In this document: in pieces, positions 50,046 to 59,000 of the stretch
How the letters are laid out: every line of letters begins with the position of its first letter
Position numbering within the stretch: the stretch's first letter is position 1
Source: CAJBVG01 sp943371425
GTDB taxonomy: Bacteria; Bacteroidota; Bacteroidia; Sphingobacteriales; Sphingobacteriaceae
Direction: 5' to 3'
Assembly: GCA_943371425.1 (NCBI GenBank)
Contig: CALRUR010000001.1
Span: 124,001-188,000 of the forward strand
DNA length: 64,000 nucleotides
The notes under the pieces: model-generated
What the model was told of the DNA's origin: nothing
The model's input: the letters and a program-made list of their open reading frames with translations, nothing else
Database searches by the model: none
Translations under genes and position numbers: made by a program

Positions 50046-50669
50046 TTAGTGAAGAATTGCTGAGGTTACTGGCTTAGGATTAACAGTTACTACTGCAGAT
50101 CCAGAAGTGGTACCCGAGCAGAACTTGTTACTTACAGACACTAAGCTATACGTAGTTGTGGCAGCACTTGTGCCGGCAGCAGGTATAGTTGGTGAGGGTG
50201 TAAAGGTATAAGTGCTCGATGCATGGTTCGTAACAGTACTTGTACTAACGCCATTGCTATATGAGAATGTCCATGGACCTACCCCTGTTAAAGAGATGGT
50301 GATGGTTGGATTTGGATCGTTGTAACACATTGCTGTGGTGCCAGAAATAGATGCAGTTGCCAATGGTATAACTACTACATTTAAACTTACTGGATCGCCC
50401 GCACAACCAGTAGACGAAGTTTCTTGTACTTGTAAATTGTATGTTCCTGGAGTTGCTCCCCAGTTTACTGTAATTGCATTTCCTGATGTAGAACTTAATG
50501 CTCCACCGCCAGACAATGTCCATGCATATGCAGAACCTGTTGTGTTAGTTACACTGTAGGGTACTACGCTTGTGTTCACACAAACGGTATCTGCTGTTTG
50601 TGCCGTTGATACTTTACTTACTACAACAAGTAAGAACATGAATGCTAGGAATACATAAAATTTTTTCAT
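50046..50669 (-). CDS. secreted PKD-like protein without sorting domain
   Basis: 207 residues, signal peptide to about residue 24 (ending STAQ). Two beta-sandwich segments rich in Ser, Thr and Gly follow (SAYAWTLSGGGAL, GPWTFSYSNGV), each with paired cysteines. The composition is that of PKD/SprB-like adhesion repeats, and AYAWTLSGG parallels TYEWFVSGG in the neighbouring T9SS protein. It stops at KPVTSAILH without any type A or B sorting domain, so it is either a stand-alone exported protein or the remaining front part of a longer adhesin. Confidence 0.7.
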   Translation of the reverse strand: MKKFYVFLAFMFLLVVVSKVSTAQTADTVCVNTSVVPYSVTNTTGSAYAWTLSGGGALSSTSGNAITVNWGATPGTYNLQVQETSSTGCAGDPVSLNVVVIPLATASISGTTAMCYNDPNPTITISLTGVGPWTFSYSNGVSTSTVTNHASSTYTFTPSPTIPAAGTSAATTTYSLVSVSNKFCSGTTSGSAVVTVNPKPVTSAILH

Positions 50670-50823
50670 AACCTTTTTTTGATTTTTGGGGATTAATATC
50701 TAATAGTTCAGTTATTGATGTTAATCGTAAAAATGTACGAAAGGGTTACAAAAAAAGATTTATATAATTTGAAAATTGTGAAACCTTATTAATTTACAGG
50801 GGCTTACAAGCATTTAAACGAAT

Positions 50824-51735
50824 TTAGAAAGCCTTAACTCTTTTAACTAAATATGAATTTAACACTTCGTTGAAACCTTTTTCAGTGTTTGAGAGTATAA
50901 GGTCTATTTTTTCTTGCTGACAGCGTTTTGTGATTTCTTCTAAGTAGGCATTCATCCTTTTTACATATTCTTCTCGAATACTGTTTGCATGCACCTTTAT
51001 CTCTTCACCAGATTCAACGTCTACAAACAAATAAGGCCTGTTATCAAAATTAAAATCTATTTCGGTCGAATGGTCTGAAACGTGAAATATAACTACCTCG
51101 TGCTTGTTATACCTCAAATGTTGCAAGGCTTCAAATATATTTTCTCGCTCCTCAAAATTTTCGAACATATCAGAAAATATAATCACCAAAGATCTTTTGT
51201 GTATTTTCTCTGCAATTTCATGTAATGATTTTGCAATGGATGTTTTTTGTAATTGAGGTTTATTAACCAATACTTTTTCTAACTCTGAATATATTAATTT
51301 CTGATGTACCGTAGTAGACCTTGCAATGCTCGAGAACTTCAGCTCATCAGAAAATAAACTCAACCCAAAGGCATCTCTTTGCGATTTTAATAACTCCACT
51401 AAGGATGCAATACTTAAAATAGAAAACTTTATTTTATTCCATTTTTTATCTGGGTAGTACATAGAGCTGGAAACATCTAATACCAATTGGCATCGTAAAT
51501 TAGTTTCTTCTTCATATTTCTTCACATACATTTTATCTGTACGTCCAAATAATTTCCAATCTATAGTTCTAATGTTTTCACTCGGATGGTACGGCCTGTG
51601 CTCTGCAAACTCTACAGAAAAACCATGGAAAGGACTTTTATGTAAACCTGTAATAAAACCTTCTACTACTTGTTTTGCTAATATACCCAAATTTGTTTTT
51701 GGTATAATCTCCTCTATGTTTAATTCCTCTTGCAT
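50824..51735 (-). CDS. DUF58 domain protein
   Basis: 303 residues from the ATG at 51735 (a TTG two codons earlier is possible). The DUF58 core is clear: HRPYHPSENIRTIDWKLFGRTD (about 46-67, with the RxIDW motif) and then a vWA-like fold with the metal-site segment VLDVSSSMYYPDKKW (about 86-100). DUF58 proteins usually sit next to a MoxR ATPase and vWA genes; none are here. Instead the gene follows the LytTR response regulator with a 13-base gap in a LytS-LytTR-DUF58 order. A -7 box lies three bases before its start, so it may also be expressed alone. Confidence 0.88.
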   Translation of the reverse strand: MQEELNIEEIIPKTNLGILAKQVVEGFITGLHKSPFHGFSVEFAEHRPYHPSENIRTIDWKLFGRTDKMYVKKYEEETNLRCQLVLDVSSSMYYPDKKWNKIKFSILSIASLVELLKSQRDAFGLSLFSDELKFSSIARSTTVHQKLIYSELEKVLVNKPQLQKTSIAKSLHEIAEKIHKRSLVIIFSDMFENFEERENIFEALQHLRYNKHEVVIFHVSDHSTEIDFNFDNRPYLFVDVESGEEIKVHANSIREEYVKRMNAYLEEITKRCQQEKIDLILSNTEKGFNEVLNSYLVKRVKAF

Positions 51736-51738
51736 ATA

Positions 51739-51746
51739 CAAATATA
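51739..51746 (-). promoter_or_regulatory. -7 box (TATATTTG) three bases before the DUF58 gene
   Basis: Minus-strand TAnnTTTG match separated from the ATG at 51735 by TAT. It lies just after the LytTR gene stop codon. Confidence 0.4.
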
Positions 51747-51748
51747 AA

Positions 51749-52435
51749 TTACTTTCCTTCTAAACGCATATAAAACTCATCTTTGTATGTATCGCCAATA
51801 GAAATGCCTTGCCCATCAATATAAATTCTGTTCTTTTCTATCGAACTTATTTTTTCTAAAGACACAATATAAGATTTGTGCACCCGTATAAAACGTTTAG
51901 AAGGTAGTAATTCCTCCACCTTTTTCATGTTCATTAAAGTGAGTACTCTTTCTTTATTTGTATAAATAGATATGTAATCTTTTAAGCCCTCTATGTACAA
52001 AATAGAACTCAAATCTATTCGTACAATTTTATGTTCCGATTTAATAAAAATATGATCGAGCTCTACACTACTTTCATCAACAATAGTTACATTATTAATA
52101 ATTTTATCACAAGCTTTTTGAAATCGCTCAAAAGATATCGGCTTCAGTAAATAATCCACCACATTATGTTCATAACCATCTAATGCATATTCTTGGTAAG
52201 CTGTGGTAAGAATTACCTTGGCTTTATTCCCCAATAATTTCATAAACTGTATGCCTGTAAGTTCGGGCATCTGTACATCTAAAAAAATGAGTTCAATTTT
52301 ATCTCTCTCAATAGAAGAAAATGCTTCGATAGGATTTGTATAAGTATTAACTAATTCTAAGTTTTTTAACTTAGAAACATAATCGCTTAAAATATCATGT
52401 GCCAATGGCTCATCATCCACTATAATACATTTCAT
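51749..52435 (-). CDS. LytTR-family response regulator
   Basis: 228 residues. The receiver domain (1-120) has the acidic pair D7-D8, the phosphate acceptor D53 in FLDVQMPE, and the later conserved TAY and KP residues (LLKPISFERF). The LytTR DNA-binding domain covers about 130-226 (YIEGLKDYISIYTNKERVLTLMNMK; FIRVHKSYIVSLEKISSIEKNRIYI, quoted as landmarks). It lies three bases after the LytS-type kinase gene, which is surely its partner. Its targets may include the facing ABC exporter genes. Confidence 0.94.
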   Translation of the reverse strand: MKCIIVDDEPLAHDILSDYVSKLKNLELVNTYTNPIEAFSSIERDKIELIFLDVQMPELTGIQFMKLLGNKAKVILTTAYQEYALDGYEHNVVDYLLKPISFERFQKACDKIINNVTIVDESSVELDHIFIKSEHKIVRIDLSSILYIEGLKDYISIYTNKERVLTLMNMKKVEELLPSKRFIRVHKSYIVSLEKISSIEKNRIYIDGQGISIGDTYKDEFYMRLEGK

Positions 52436-52438
52436 TTG

Positions 52439-53482
52439 CTATAGTTTAATCATTAAAGTTAATTCAAATAAATCAGTATCGTCTTTAATTTTTAAAGAAT
52501 AATTCTGATGATACACTAAATCCAATCTCCTATATATATTCTTTAGTCCTATACCACTCGACTCGTCTTTATTACCTTTTCTAGTATAATTTTTTGAATA
52601 AAATGATAAAACACCTTGTTCAATTTTAATGGAAATAAGCACTGGTTTTTGCTCATCGTTTACTAAACCGTGTTTAAAAATATTTTCTATAAATGAAATT
52701 AATAGCAATGGCATTACTCTATAGGTAGGCTTATCAATATTAATATCTATTGATAAATGCACCCCTTCTTTATATCGAATACGATTTAAATCTATGTAAC
52801 TATTGAGGTATTGTATCTCATCATTTATATCCACTAAACCATCTTCGCTTTCTTTTAACATATACCTCATTATTTCCGAGAGTTTTAAAATTGCTGATGG
52901 TGCATCGTCGGATTTTTTATAGGCTAATGCGTAAATATTATTTAAGGAGTTAAACAAAAAATGCGGATTGATTTGAGATTTCAGAAATTGCAATTCTGCT
53001 TGAGTTTTTTGCTCTGTTAATTCCCTTTGTACAGCATCATTCTTTAACCAATCTACAATTACTTTGTATATTATACTAAAACAAAGCATAAAAATACTTG
53101 GGAACAAAGAGTTTAAAAGATATACACCAAATTCTGCAGGTATTTCCTTCTGTGTAGGGCCTACCGTTAAATAGTAGTATTTAAAATTAATGGCAATAAA
53201 GTATTTTATTAATCCATATACAAAAAGCGTAACAATTACTGAAAGAATATACCAAACATATTTTTTTTTGTTTACGGTTAGCGGTATCAACAAAAACAGG
53301 TTGACATAAAAAATTGAAATGTTAATTAGTCCGTAAACCCCAAAATGCACTAAAACATACACTTCAGGATTCGCCATTTTTAATGCCTTAGCTGCATTGG
53401 AGCCTAATACAAACAGAAAAAAAGAGAGTATGAGTACCCAAAATACCACATGACCGGCTAATAGTAAATACTTTTTCATCAA
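52439..53482 (-). CDS. LytS-type (His_kinase family) sensor histidine kinase
   Basis: 347 residues. Four hydrophobic segments at about 8-29, 45-66, 76-96 and 119-145 form the membrane sensor, then a coiled stretch (DAVQRELTEQKTQAELQFLKSQ) leads to the His_kinase motif INPHFLFNSLNNI, whose histidine (about 174) is the phosphate acceptor. The HATPase part contains LLISFIENIFKHG and SGIGLKNIYRRL. It is the first gene of the leftward operon. The stimulus is not evident; the facing ABC exporter suggests envelope or antibiotic stress. Confidence 0.94.
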   Translation of the reverse strand: MMKKYLLLAGHVVFWVLILSFFLFVLGSNAAKALKMANPEVYVLVHFGVYGLINISIFYVNLFLLIPLTVNKKKYVWYILSVIVTLFVYGLIKYFIAINFKYYYLTVGPTQKEIPAEFGVYLLNSLFPSIFMLCFSIIYKVIVDWLKNDAVQRELTEQKTQAELQFLKSQINPHFLFNSLNNIYALAYKKSDDAPSAILKLSEIMRYMLKESEDGLVDINDEIQYLNSYIDLNRIRYKEGVHLSIDINIDKPTYRVMPLLLISFIENIFKHGLVNDEQKPVLISIKIEQGVLSFYSKNYTRKGNKDESSGIGLKNIYRRLDLVYHQNYSLKIKDDTDLFELTLMIKL

Positions 53483-53492
53483 TATAAATTTA

Positions 53493-53530
53493 TACTAAAC
53501 TAGGCTAAACAGGTTAAACAAAGTTAAAAT
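53493..53530. promoter_or_regulatory. direct repeats at 9-10 bp upstream of the LytS gene
   Basis: TAAA recurs at 53496, 53506, 53515 and 53525 inside similar words (CTAGGCTAAAC, AGGTTAAAC, AAGTTAAAA), about one helical turn apart. They may be LytTR or other regulator sites. They differ from the 7/8-bp arrays in spacing. Confidence 0.4.
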
Positions 53531-53569
53531 ATCGACGAATAGCCTGTTTTAGTCGACCAATAAAACAAC

Positions 53570-53583
53570 TGAACTTAAGTTCA
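53570..53583. promoter_or_regulatory. 14-bp perfect palindrome in the LytS/ABC divergent gap
   Basis: TGAACTTAAGTTCA, fully symmetrical, midway between the divergent starts. A plausible operator; no regulator is proven. Confidence 0.4.
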
Positions 53584-53691
53584 TTTTAACGGCTAAATAA
53601 GCTTGTTTGTATAGGGCTTTAAGCCTTTAATCTAGTATCCATTGTAGCGGGTTTAAATCCTTTACATCTTTGAGCATCAAACATCAAAATT

Positions 53692-53799
53692 ATGCATACC
53701 AAGAAAATCGACATTCTTTTAATAAGCGGCATAAGCATCGCTCTAATTGCAAGTTTAAGTATCATAGTACAAGGCATACAACATCTTTTAAGCATATGA
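53692..53799 (+). CDS. 35-residue single-pass membrane peptide coupled to the ABC exporter
   Basis: A short frame starting at the ATG at 53692 encodes MHTKKIDILL followed by a hydrophobic stretch (about residues 7-28, rich in Ile, Leu, Ala, Ser) and a short polar end. It has the shape of a one-helix membrane peptide with positive residues first. Its TGA stop overlaps the ATG of the ATP-binding protein gene (ATGA at 53796-53799), the same coupling used between the ATPase and permease genes, which makes chance less likely. It may be a small subunit or regulator of the exporter. No homologue is known to me. Confidence 0.5.
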   Translation: MHTKKIDILLISGISIALIASLSIIVQGIQHLLSI

Positions 53800-54698
53800 T
53801 AAACGCAATAGAAATAGAATCGCTTGATTTCCATTATGGCAATCAACAAATTCTGAAAAATATAAATTTAGATGTACCTGTTGGGAGTATCTATGGATTT
53901 ATTGGGCATAATGGTGCAGGTAAAACAACCACCATTAAACTTTTACTAAACTTAATTTCAACAGGCAAAGGGAAAATTAAAATATTTGGTAGCGATTTAC
54001 AAGAACATCGAAACAGTTGTTTAGAAAAAATTGGTGCTTTAGTAGAATACCCTGGCATATATGCTCACCTCAGCGCTTTCGATAATTTAAAAGCCAAGGC
54101 TATTATATTTAATATTTCTGATGAGAGAATTTTAGAAGTATTAAAGCTGGTGAAACTTTACGAAGCTCGAAACAAAAAAGCTGGAAAATTTTCGCAAGGA
54201 ATGAAACAGCGTTTAGGAATTGCGTTGGCTTTATTAAATAATCCGGAATTACTCATTTTAGATGGACCTACCAACGGACTAGATCCTTCGGGCATTGTAG
54301 AGATTCGCAATTTATTGGTGGAGCTAAGCGAATTAGGAAAAACAATTTTTATCTCCAGCCATTTACTCTCCGAAATAGAAAAATTTGCTACACATATTGC
54401 CATGATCGATCATGGTGAAATTAAATTTAAAGGAAAAATTTCTGACATCCATCATTCACAAAAAACACAAGTACTTATACATTGCGACGATTATCCACGT
54501 GCATGTTTTTTACTTCAAGAAAGAAGTATAGAATACACCTTAACTTCAGATGGGTTATTAGTAAGTACTAATTTAGAATTGTTTGCCTCCGAAATAAATA
54601 AAATACTAGTATTTGGTGGAGTGGATGTAGAAACACTTAAACCAATTAAGAATTCTCTAGAACAAATTTTCTTTGAATTAACCGAAAACATTGCATGA
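53796..54698 (+). CDS. ABC transporter ATP-binding protein
   Basis: 300 residues from the ATG at 53796 (MINAIEIESLDFHYG); a longer in-frame extension to 53670 has no ABC homology and runs through the small coupled gene, so it was rejected. Walker A is GHNGAGKTT (about 38-46), the signature is FSQGMKQRLGIA (about 133-144), Walker B is LLILDGPTNGLDPSG (about 153-167), and the switch histidine is in ISSHLLSE (about 187-194). D-E at the end of Walker B reads D-G, so the catalytic glutamate position is glycine (LILDGP), a notable change. It probably works with the following permease as a bacitracin/NatA-like exporter. Confidence 0.92.
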   Translation: MINAIEIESLDFHYGNQQILKNINLDVPVGSIYGFIGHNGAGKTTTIKLLLNLISTGKGKIKIFGSDLQEHRNSCLEKIGALVEYPGIYAHLSAFDNLKAKAIIFNISDERILEVLKLVKLYEARNKKAGKFSQGMKQRLGIALALLNNPELLILDGPTNGLDPSGIVEIRNLLVELSELGKTIFISSHLLSEIEKFATHIAMIDHGEIKFKGKISDIHHSQKTQVLIHCDDYPRACFLLQERSIEYTLTSDGLLVSTNLELFASEINKILVFGGVDVETLKPIKNSLEQIFFELTENIA

Positions 54699-55471
54699 AA
54701 AACTACCCTACTTTAATTCGCCACGAGTTTTTTAAACTCCGTAAAACATTGGCCTTTCGCAGTGCATGGATTTTGCCCTTACTTATCAATTTATTAATTG
54801 TAGTAATTTTTATTGCTAAAGCCGAGGAACTTTTAAAAAATCCAATTCCAAATATGTGGTTTAGGTATTTGAATTTTGTAATGGGTATAATGGGCTCCTT
54901 AATTTTACCTATGTATGTAGTATTTCTTACCTTCTCTGTAAACGATATTGAACATAAAGCCGATACATGGAAAAACTTATTGAGTTACCCAATAGAAAAA
55001 CGTCAGGTGTTTTTAGGAAAATGGTTTAGCAGTGTTTTAATTTTTGCTTTGTTTATGCTCAGCTTCTATGTGTTTACTTACTTAGGCGGACATTTACTTG
55101 GTAGAATAAATCCAGAATTTGGGTTTCAGCATCATGAAATGGGAGTATTGATGTTGCAAATATTTACAAAAATGTTTTTGGCAAGCATTGCCTTAATATG
55201 TATTCAATTTTTCTTCAGCATGCTTTGGAGCGATTTTATGAAATCGATGGGGATAGGTTTAGTGTTAACCATTGCCAGCATGATTATTATGCAATGGGAA
55301 TATGTGTACATTAGCCCTTATGCACAACCAATGTATTCTATTAATACATTGTTCGAAGCAAAATCAATGTCGGTAAATTTCAACTCCATAGAAATATGGA
55401 TTGGCCTCGGAACATCCTTTGTGTTTCTAACTTTGGCCTACCAGTTGATGAAGAAACGAAGCATACGATAA
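54695..55471 (+). CDS. ABC-2 type transporter permease
   Basis: 258 residues with six hydrophobic segments (about 22-42, 58-78, 108-130, 150-178, 183-203, 232-252), the layout of ABC-2 permeases in two-component-linked exporters. It overlaps the ATP-binding protein gene by four bases (ATGA), so translation is coupled. The facing LytS/LytTR pair resembles arrangements where a two-component system controls an antimicrobial exporter. Its last arginine codon and stop (CGA TAA) are already in phase with the octamer array that follows. Confidence 0.88.
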   Translation: MKNYPTLIRHEFFKLRKTLAFRSAWILPLLINLLIVVIFIAKAEELLKNPIPNMWFRYLNFVMGIMGSLILPMYVVFLTFSVNDIEHKADTWKNLLSYPIEKRQVFLGKWFSSVLIFALFMLSFYVFTYLGGHLLGRINPEFGFQHHEMGVLMLQIFTKMFLASIALICIQFFFSMLWSDFMKSMGIGLVLTIASMIIMQWEYVYISPYAQPMYSINTLFEAKSMSVNFNSIEIWIGLGTSFVFLTLAYQLMKKRSIR

Positions 55472-55505
55472 TGCGATTATACGACTTTGCGACTATACGA
55501 AGCAC
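55464..55505. repeat. octamer array running out of the ABC permease stop codon
   Basis: CG at 55466, 55474, 55482, 55490 and 55498, exactly 8 bp apart, in words such as ACGACTTT and GCGACTAT. The first unit contains the final codon and stop of the permease. Confidence 0.75.
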
Positions 55506-55518
55506 TGCTTTTGCTTAT

Positions 55519-55550
55519 TAGCATACTATCACACTAGCATACTAGCATAC
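55519..55550. repeat. octamer array, TAGCATAC type
   Basis: TAGCATAC, TATCACAC, TAGCATAC and TAGCATAC in direct succession, immediately before the terminator at 55552. Confidence 0.8.
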
Positions 55551-55551
55551 T

Positions 55552-55580
55552 AAAAAAGCTCCCTCATCAGGAGCTTTTTT
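55552..55580. terminator. bidirectional terminator between ABC permease and thioredoxin
   Basis: An 11-bp stem (AAAAAAGCTCC with GGAGCTTTTTT) around a 7-base loop, with A- and T-runs on both sides, between convergent genes. Confidence 0.9.
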
Positions 55581-55602
55581 GCAATATTTAAATTGAGCTT
55601 TT

Positions 55603-55920
55603 TTACAACTGTGCTTCTAATTTTTGTTGCAAAACATTTTTAGGAACTGCGCCAATTTGCTTGTCAACAATTTCACCATTTTTGAAATATAATAAAGCCG
55701 GGATGTTTCTAATTCCGAATTTCATAGAAATTCCAGGATTGTTATCCACGTTTACTTTTCCAATAACCGCTCTACCATCGAAATCTTTCGCTAATTCTTC
55801 TACTACTGGTCCCACCATGCGGCAAGGTCCACACCACTCTGCCCAGAAATCTACTAATACAGGTTTGTCTGATTTTAATACTAACTCATCGAAGTTAGCG
55901 TCTGTTAGTTCTAATGCCAT
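55603..55920 (-). CDS. trxA: thioredoxin
   Basis: 105 residues from the ATG at 55920 (MALELTDANF), the normal thioredoxin start; an upstream in-frame ATG at 55965 was rejected because it lies in AT-rich spacer. Redox site WAEWCGPC (about 25-32), KVNVDNNPGISMKFGIRNIPALLYFKNG follows, with the cis-proline in RNIPAL. Length is that of classical TrxA. It is the second thioredoxin gene in the window, the other being linked to a rhodanese at 29762. Confidence 0.95.
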   Translation of the reverse strand: MALELTDANFDELVLKSDKPVLVDFWAEWCGPCRMVGPVVEELAKDFDGRAVIGKVNVDNNPGISMKFGIRNIPALLYFKNGEIVDKQIGAVPKNVLQQKLEAQL

Positions 55921-55958
55921 AATTACTATTGTTCTTAATTTGTTTTTTTGTTTTATAC

Positions 55959-56007
55959 GGTACACTGTATATTGTACAATGTACTAAGTACAACTTACAT
56001 TATACAT
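55959..56007. repeat. heptamer array, GTAC type
   Basis: TA falls at 55961, 55968, 55975, 55982, 55989, 55996 and 56003, exactly 7 bp apart, in words such as ATTGTAC, AATGTAC and TAAGTAC. It lies in the gap between dnaE and the thioredoxin gene. Confidence 0.8.
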
Positions 56008-56051
56008 TTACTCAAATTTATTGCCAATCCTTTACTAATGCAATTTTGTCA

Positions 56052-59000
56052 TTAATTCAACCTAAAGCTTACTCCTTTTAATTGATCCAATGCTTGCAAT
56101 AATTCGTTTGATGGGCTCACTTTGCATCTTCTGCTAGGCATTTCCATGGCAATTCCCTGCTCTTGGTCTATCACTTTTATTTTCAGTTCACAGTTCTTTT
56201 GCAGGTCGGTTTTGCTGTTTTCTTCTATTAGGCCAACAATTTGATGAAGTAATTGTTCGCTCAAATCGCTCAAGTAACACGTAATGGTCATGCTCTTCGT
56301 CAACTTGTCACGCACATCTGTCAATAATTGTATGCTGGTTATCTTAAACTCCCAATTTCCTTTTTGTCCATAACGCTCTTGCACCTTACCTCTAATGTAC
56401 AAGAATAATCCTTCGTTTAAATAGGGTTTAAACTTTAAATAATCTTCTCCAAACATAGTTAACTCTGTTTGGTCGCCGTAATCTTCTATGAACAATGAAC
56501 CGTATGGTTTACCCGATTTAGCAATTCTATGGTTTACCCCTCCTACCATTCCACCCAATGTCAATTCTTTATTTTTTAAACGCTCAAATCTTTCTGCTAA
56601 TATATCGCTCGCAGAATCTTCTTCCTCTTCTGCTTTTTCCTGAATGCTCGCATTCGTTTCAAATTTATTTCCAGAAAATCTGCTTACTAATTTTAAGTCG
56701 CTTACAGATGCGGTACAAAATTTTTCTAAATCAAATTTAAATTCATCGAGCGGGTGACCAGAAATGTAAAAGCCTACTACTTCTTTTTCATACCTCAATT
56801 TTTGTAAGAAACCCCACTCCTCGCATACTGGAATTCTTGGCTCTGGAATTTGAGAGGCTGCACCTGTTCCAAATAACGAAGATTGTGCAGAGCTTAAACT
56901 GTCTTGGTAATTGGCGCCAAAGCGTAATGTTTTTTCTAAGAAGTTGGCATTTTCATTTAACTCTTGGTAAAAATAAGTAGCGCGGTGTACATTAAAGGAA
57001 TCGAAAGCACCTGCATTTGCAAGCGATTCGAAGGTTTTTTTATTGGCCGCTCTTAAATTAACACGCTTTACTAAATCAAAAATATCTCTAAACTTTCCTT
57101 TTTCATTTCGCTCTTCAATAATAGAAATTACTGCCGCTTCTCCTACTCCTTTTACAGCTCCTAAACCGAAACGAATTTGTCCGTTTTCATTTACCGAAAA
57201 CTTGTAAATACTTTCATTTATATCCGGACCAAGCACCGACATGCCCATGCGTTTGCATTCTTCCATAAACATGGTAATTTTATCGATGTTACTCAAGTTA
57301 TGCGTAAGCACCGATGCCATGTATTCTGATGGGTAGTTGGCTTTTAAATACGCCGTTTGAAAAGCTACAAAGGCATAACAAGTAGAGTGCGATTTGTTGA
57401 AGGCATAAGAAGCAAAGGCTTCCCAGTCGGTCCACACTTTTTCTAATTTCTTTTTATCTAATCCTCTATCTACTGCTCCGTTAATAAATACATCTTTTAA
57501 ATCGTCGAGTGTTTTACGATCTTTCTTTCCCATTGCCTTTCGCAAAGTATCGGCTTGGCCTTTACTAAAGCCCGCTAATTTTTGCGAGAGCAACATCACC
57601 TGCTCTTGGTAAACCGTAATTCCATTGGTGTCTTGGAGGTACTCTTCCATTTCAGGCAAGTCATAGGTTACTTGCTCTCTACCATGTTTACGTGAAATAT
57701 ATTTCGGGATGTACTGCATCGGACCAGGTCGGTACAAGGCATTCATCGCAATTAAATCTTCAAACTTATCGGGTTTTAAATCGATCAAATGTTTTTGCAT
57801 TCCGGCAGATTCAAACTGGAAGGTTCCGTTCGTTTCTCCACGTTGGTATAGCTCGAACGTTTTCGGATCGTCGAGCGGAATATTATCAATGTCTATTTCA
57901 ATCCCTTTGTTTTGCTTTATTAATTCCAGTGCATCGCGAATAATGGTAAGGGTTTTTAATCCCAAAAAGTCCATCTTAATTACGCCTGCATCTTCAATAA
58001 CTTTCCCATCGTATTGGGTTATTAATAAATCGGTTTCTTTTGATGTTGCTACCGGAATAATGTCTGTTAAATCCATCGGCGCAATAATAATTCCGGCGGC
58101 ATGTATACCTGTCCCACGCACAGAGCCTTCGAGTATAACCGCTTCTTTTAATACTTTCGATTTAAAATCGTTAACATCATTATAAATAGCACGCAGCTGT
58201 TTTATGTTATCTAAATCTTCTTGCTGATAGCCTTCTTTATCTTTCAAACCTCCCTCACCATCAATGTTTGCAAGTATTACACGGTTTAGTTCGGTACCAG
58301 GTTTATCGGGCACTAACTTTGCCAAGGCATTGGATTCTGCCAGAGGCAAATCCATTACACGAGCCACGTCTTTAATACTCATTTTTGCAGCCATGGTTCC
58401 ATAAGTAACAATTTGTGCTACTTGGTTTCTGCCATATTTATCAACTACATAATCAATTACTTTTTGTCGGCCCTCGTCGTCGAAATCCGTATCAATATCG
58501 GGCATCGACTTACGCTCAGGGTTTAAGAAACGCTCAAAAAGTAAATTGTATTTAATGGGGTCGATGTTGGTAATTCCGATGCAAAATGCAACGGCAGAAC
58601 CCGCCGCAGAACCCCTGCCCGGACCAACGAATACTCCTATATCTCTACCTGCTTTTATAAAATCGGCTACAATTAAAAAGTAACCCGCAAAACCCATAGT
58701 TTCGATCGTGAACAATTCAAAATTCAATCGCTCTTCGATTTCTGCCGTTAATGTTTCATAGCGTTTATAAGCCCCTTCAAAGGTAATGTGGCGTAGGTAT
58801 TCATCTTGTGTGCTAAAATTTTCAGGGATCACGAAATTGGGCAATAAAATATCTTGCTTTAATTTTAGCGTATCTATTTTATCAACTATTTCATTGGTAT
58901 TATCAATGGCTTCTGGTATGTCGATAAACAATTTGTTCATCTCCTCTTGAGTTTTGAAATAAAACTCATCATTATAAAAAGCGAAACGAGTTCCTTTTAC

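Noticed and set aside
50257..50559. Overlapping frames on both strands inside the PKD-like gene
   Set aside because: They have no signal peptide or domain, and follow from the low-complexity Ser/Thr/Gly sequence of the real gene.
53670..53795. N-terminal extension of the ABC ATPase
   Set aside because: The 42 extra residues have no ABC homology, are rich in His, Lys and Arg, and lie in another frame over the better small coupled gene.
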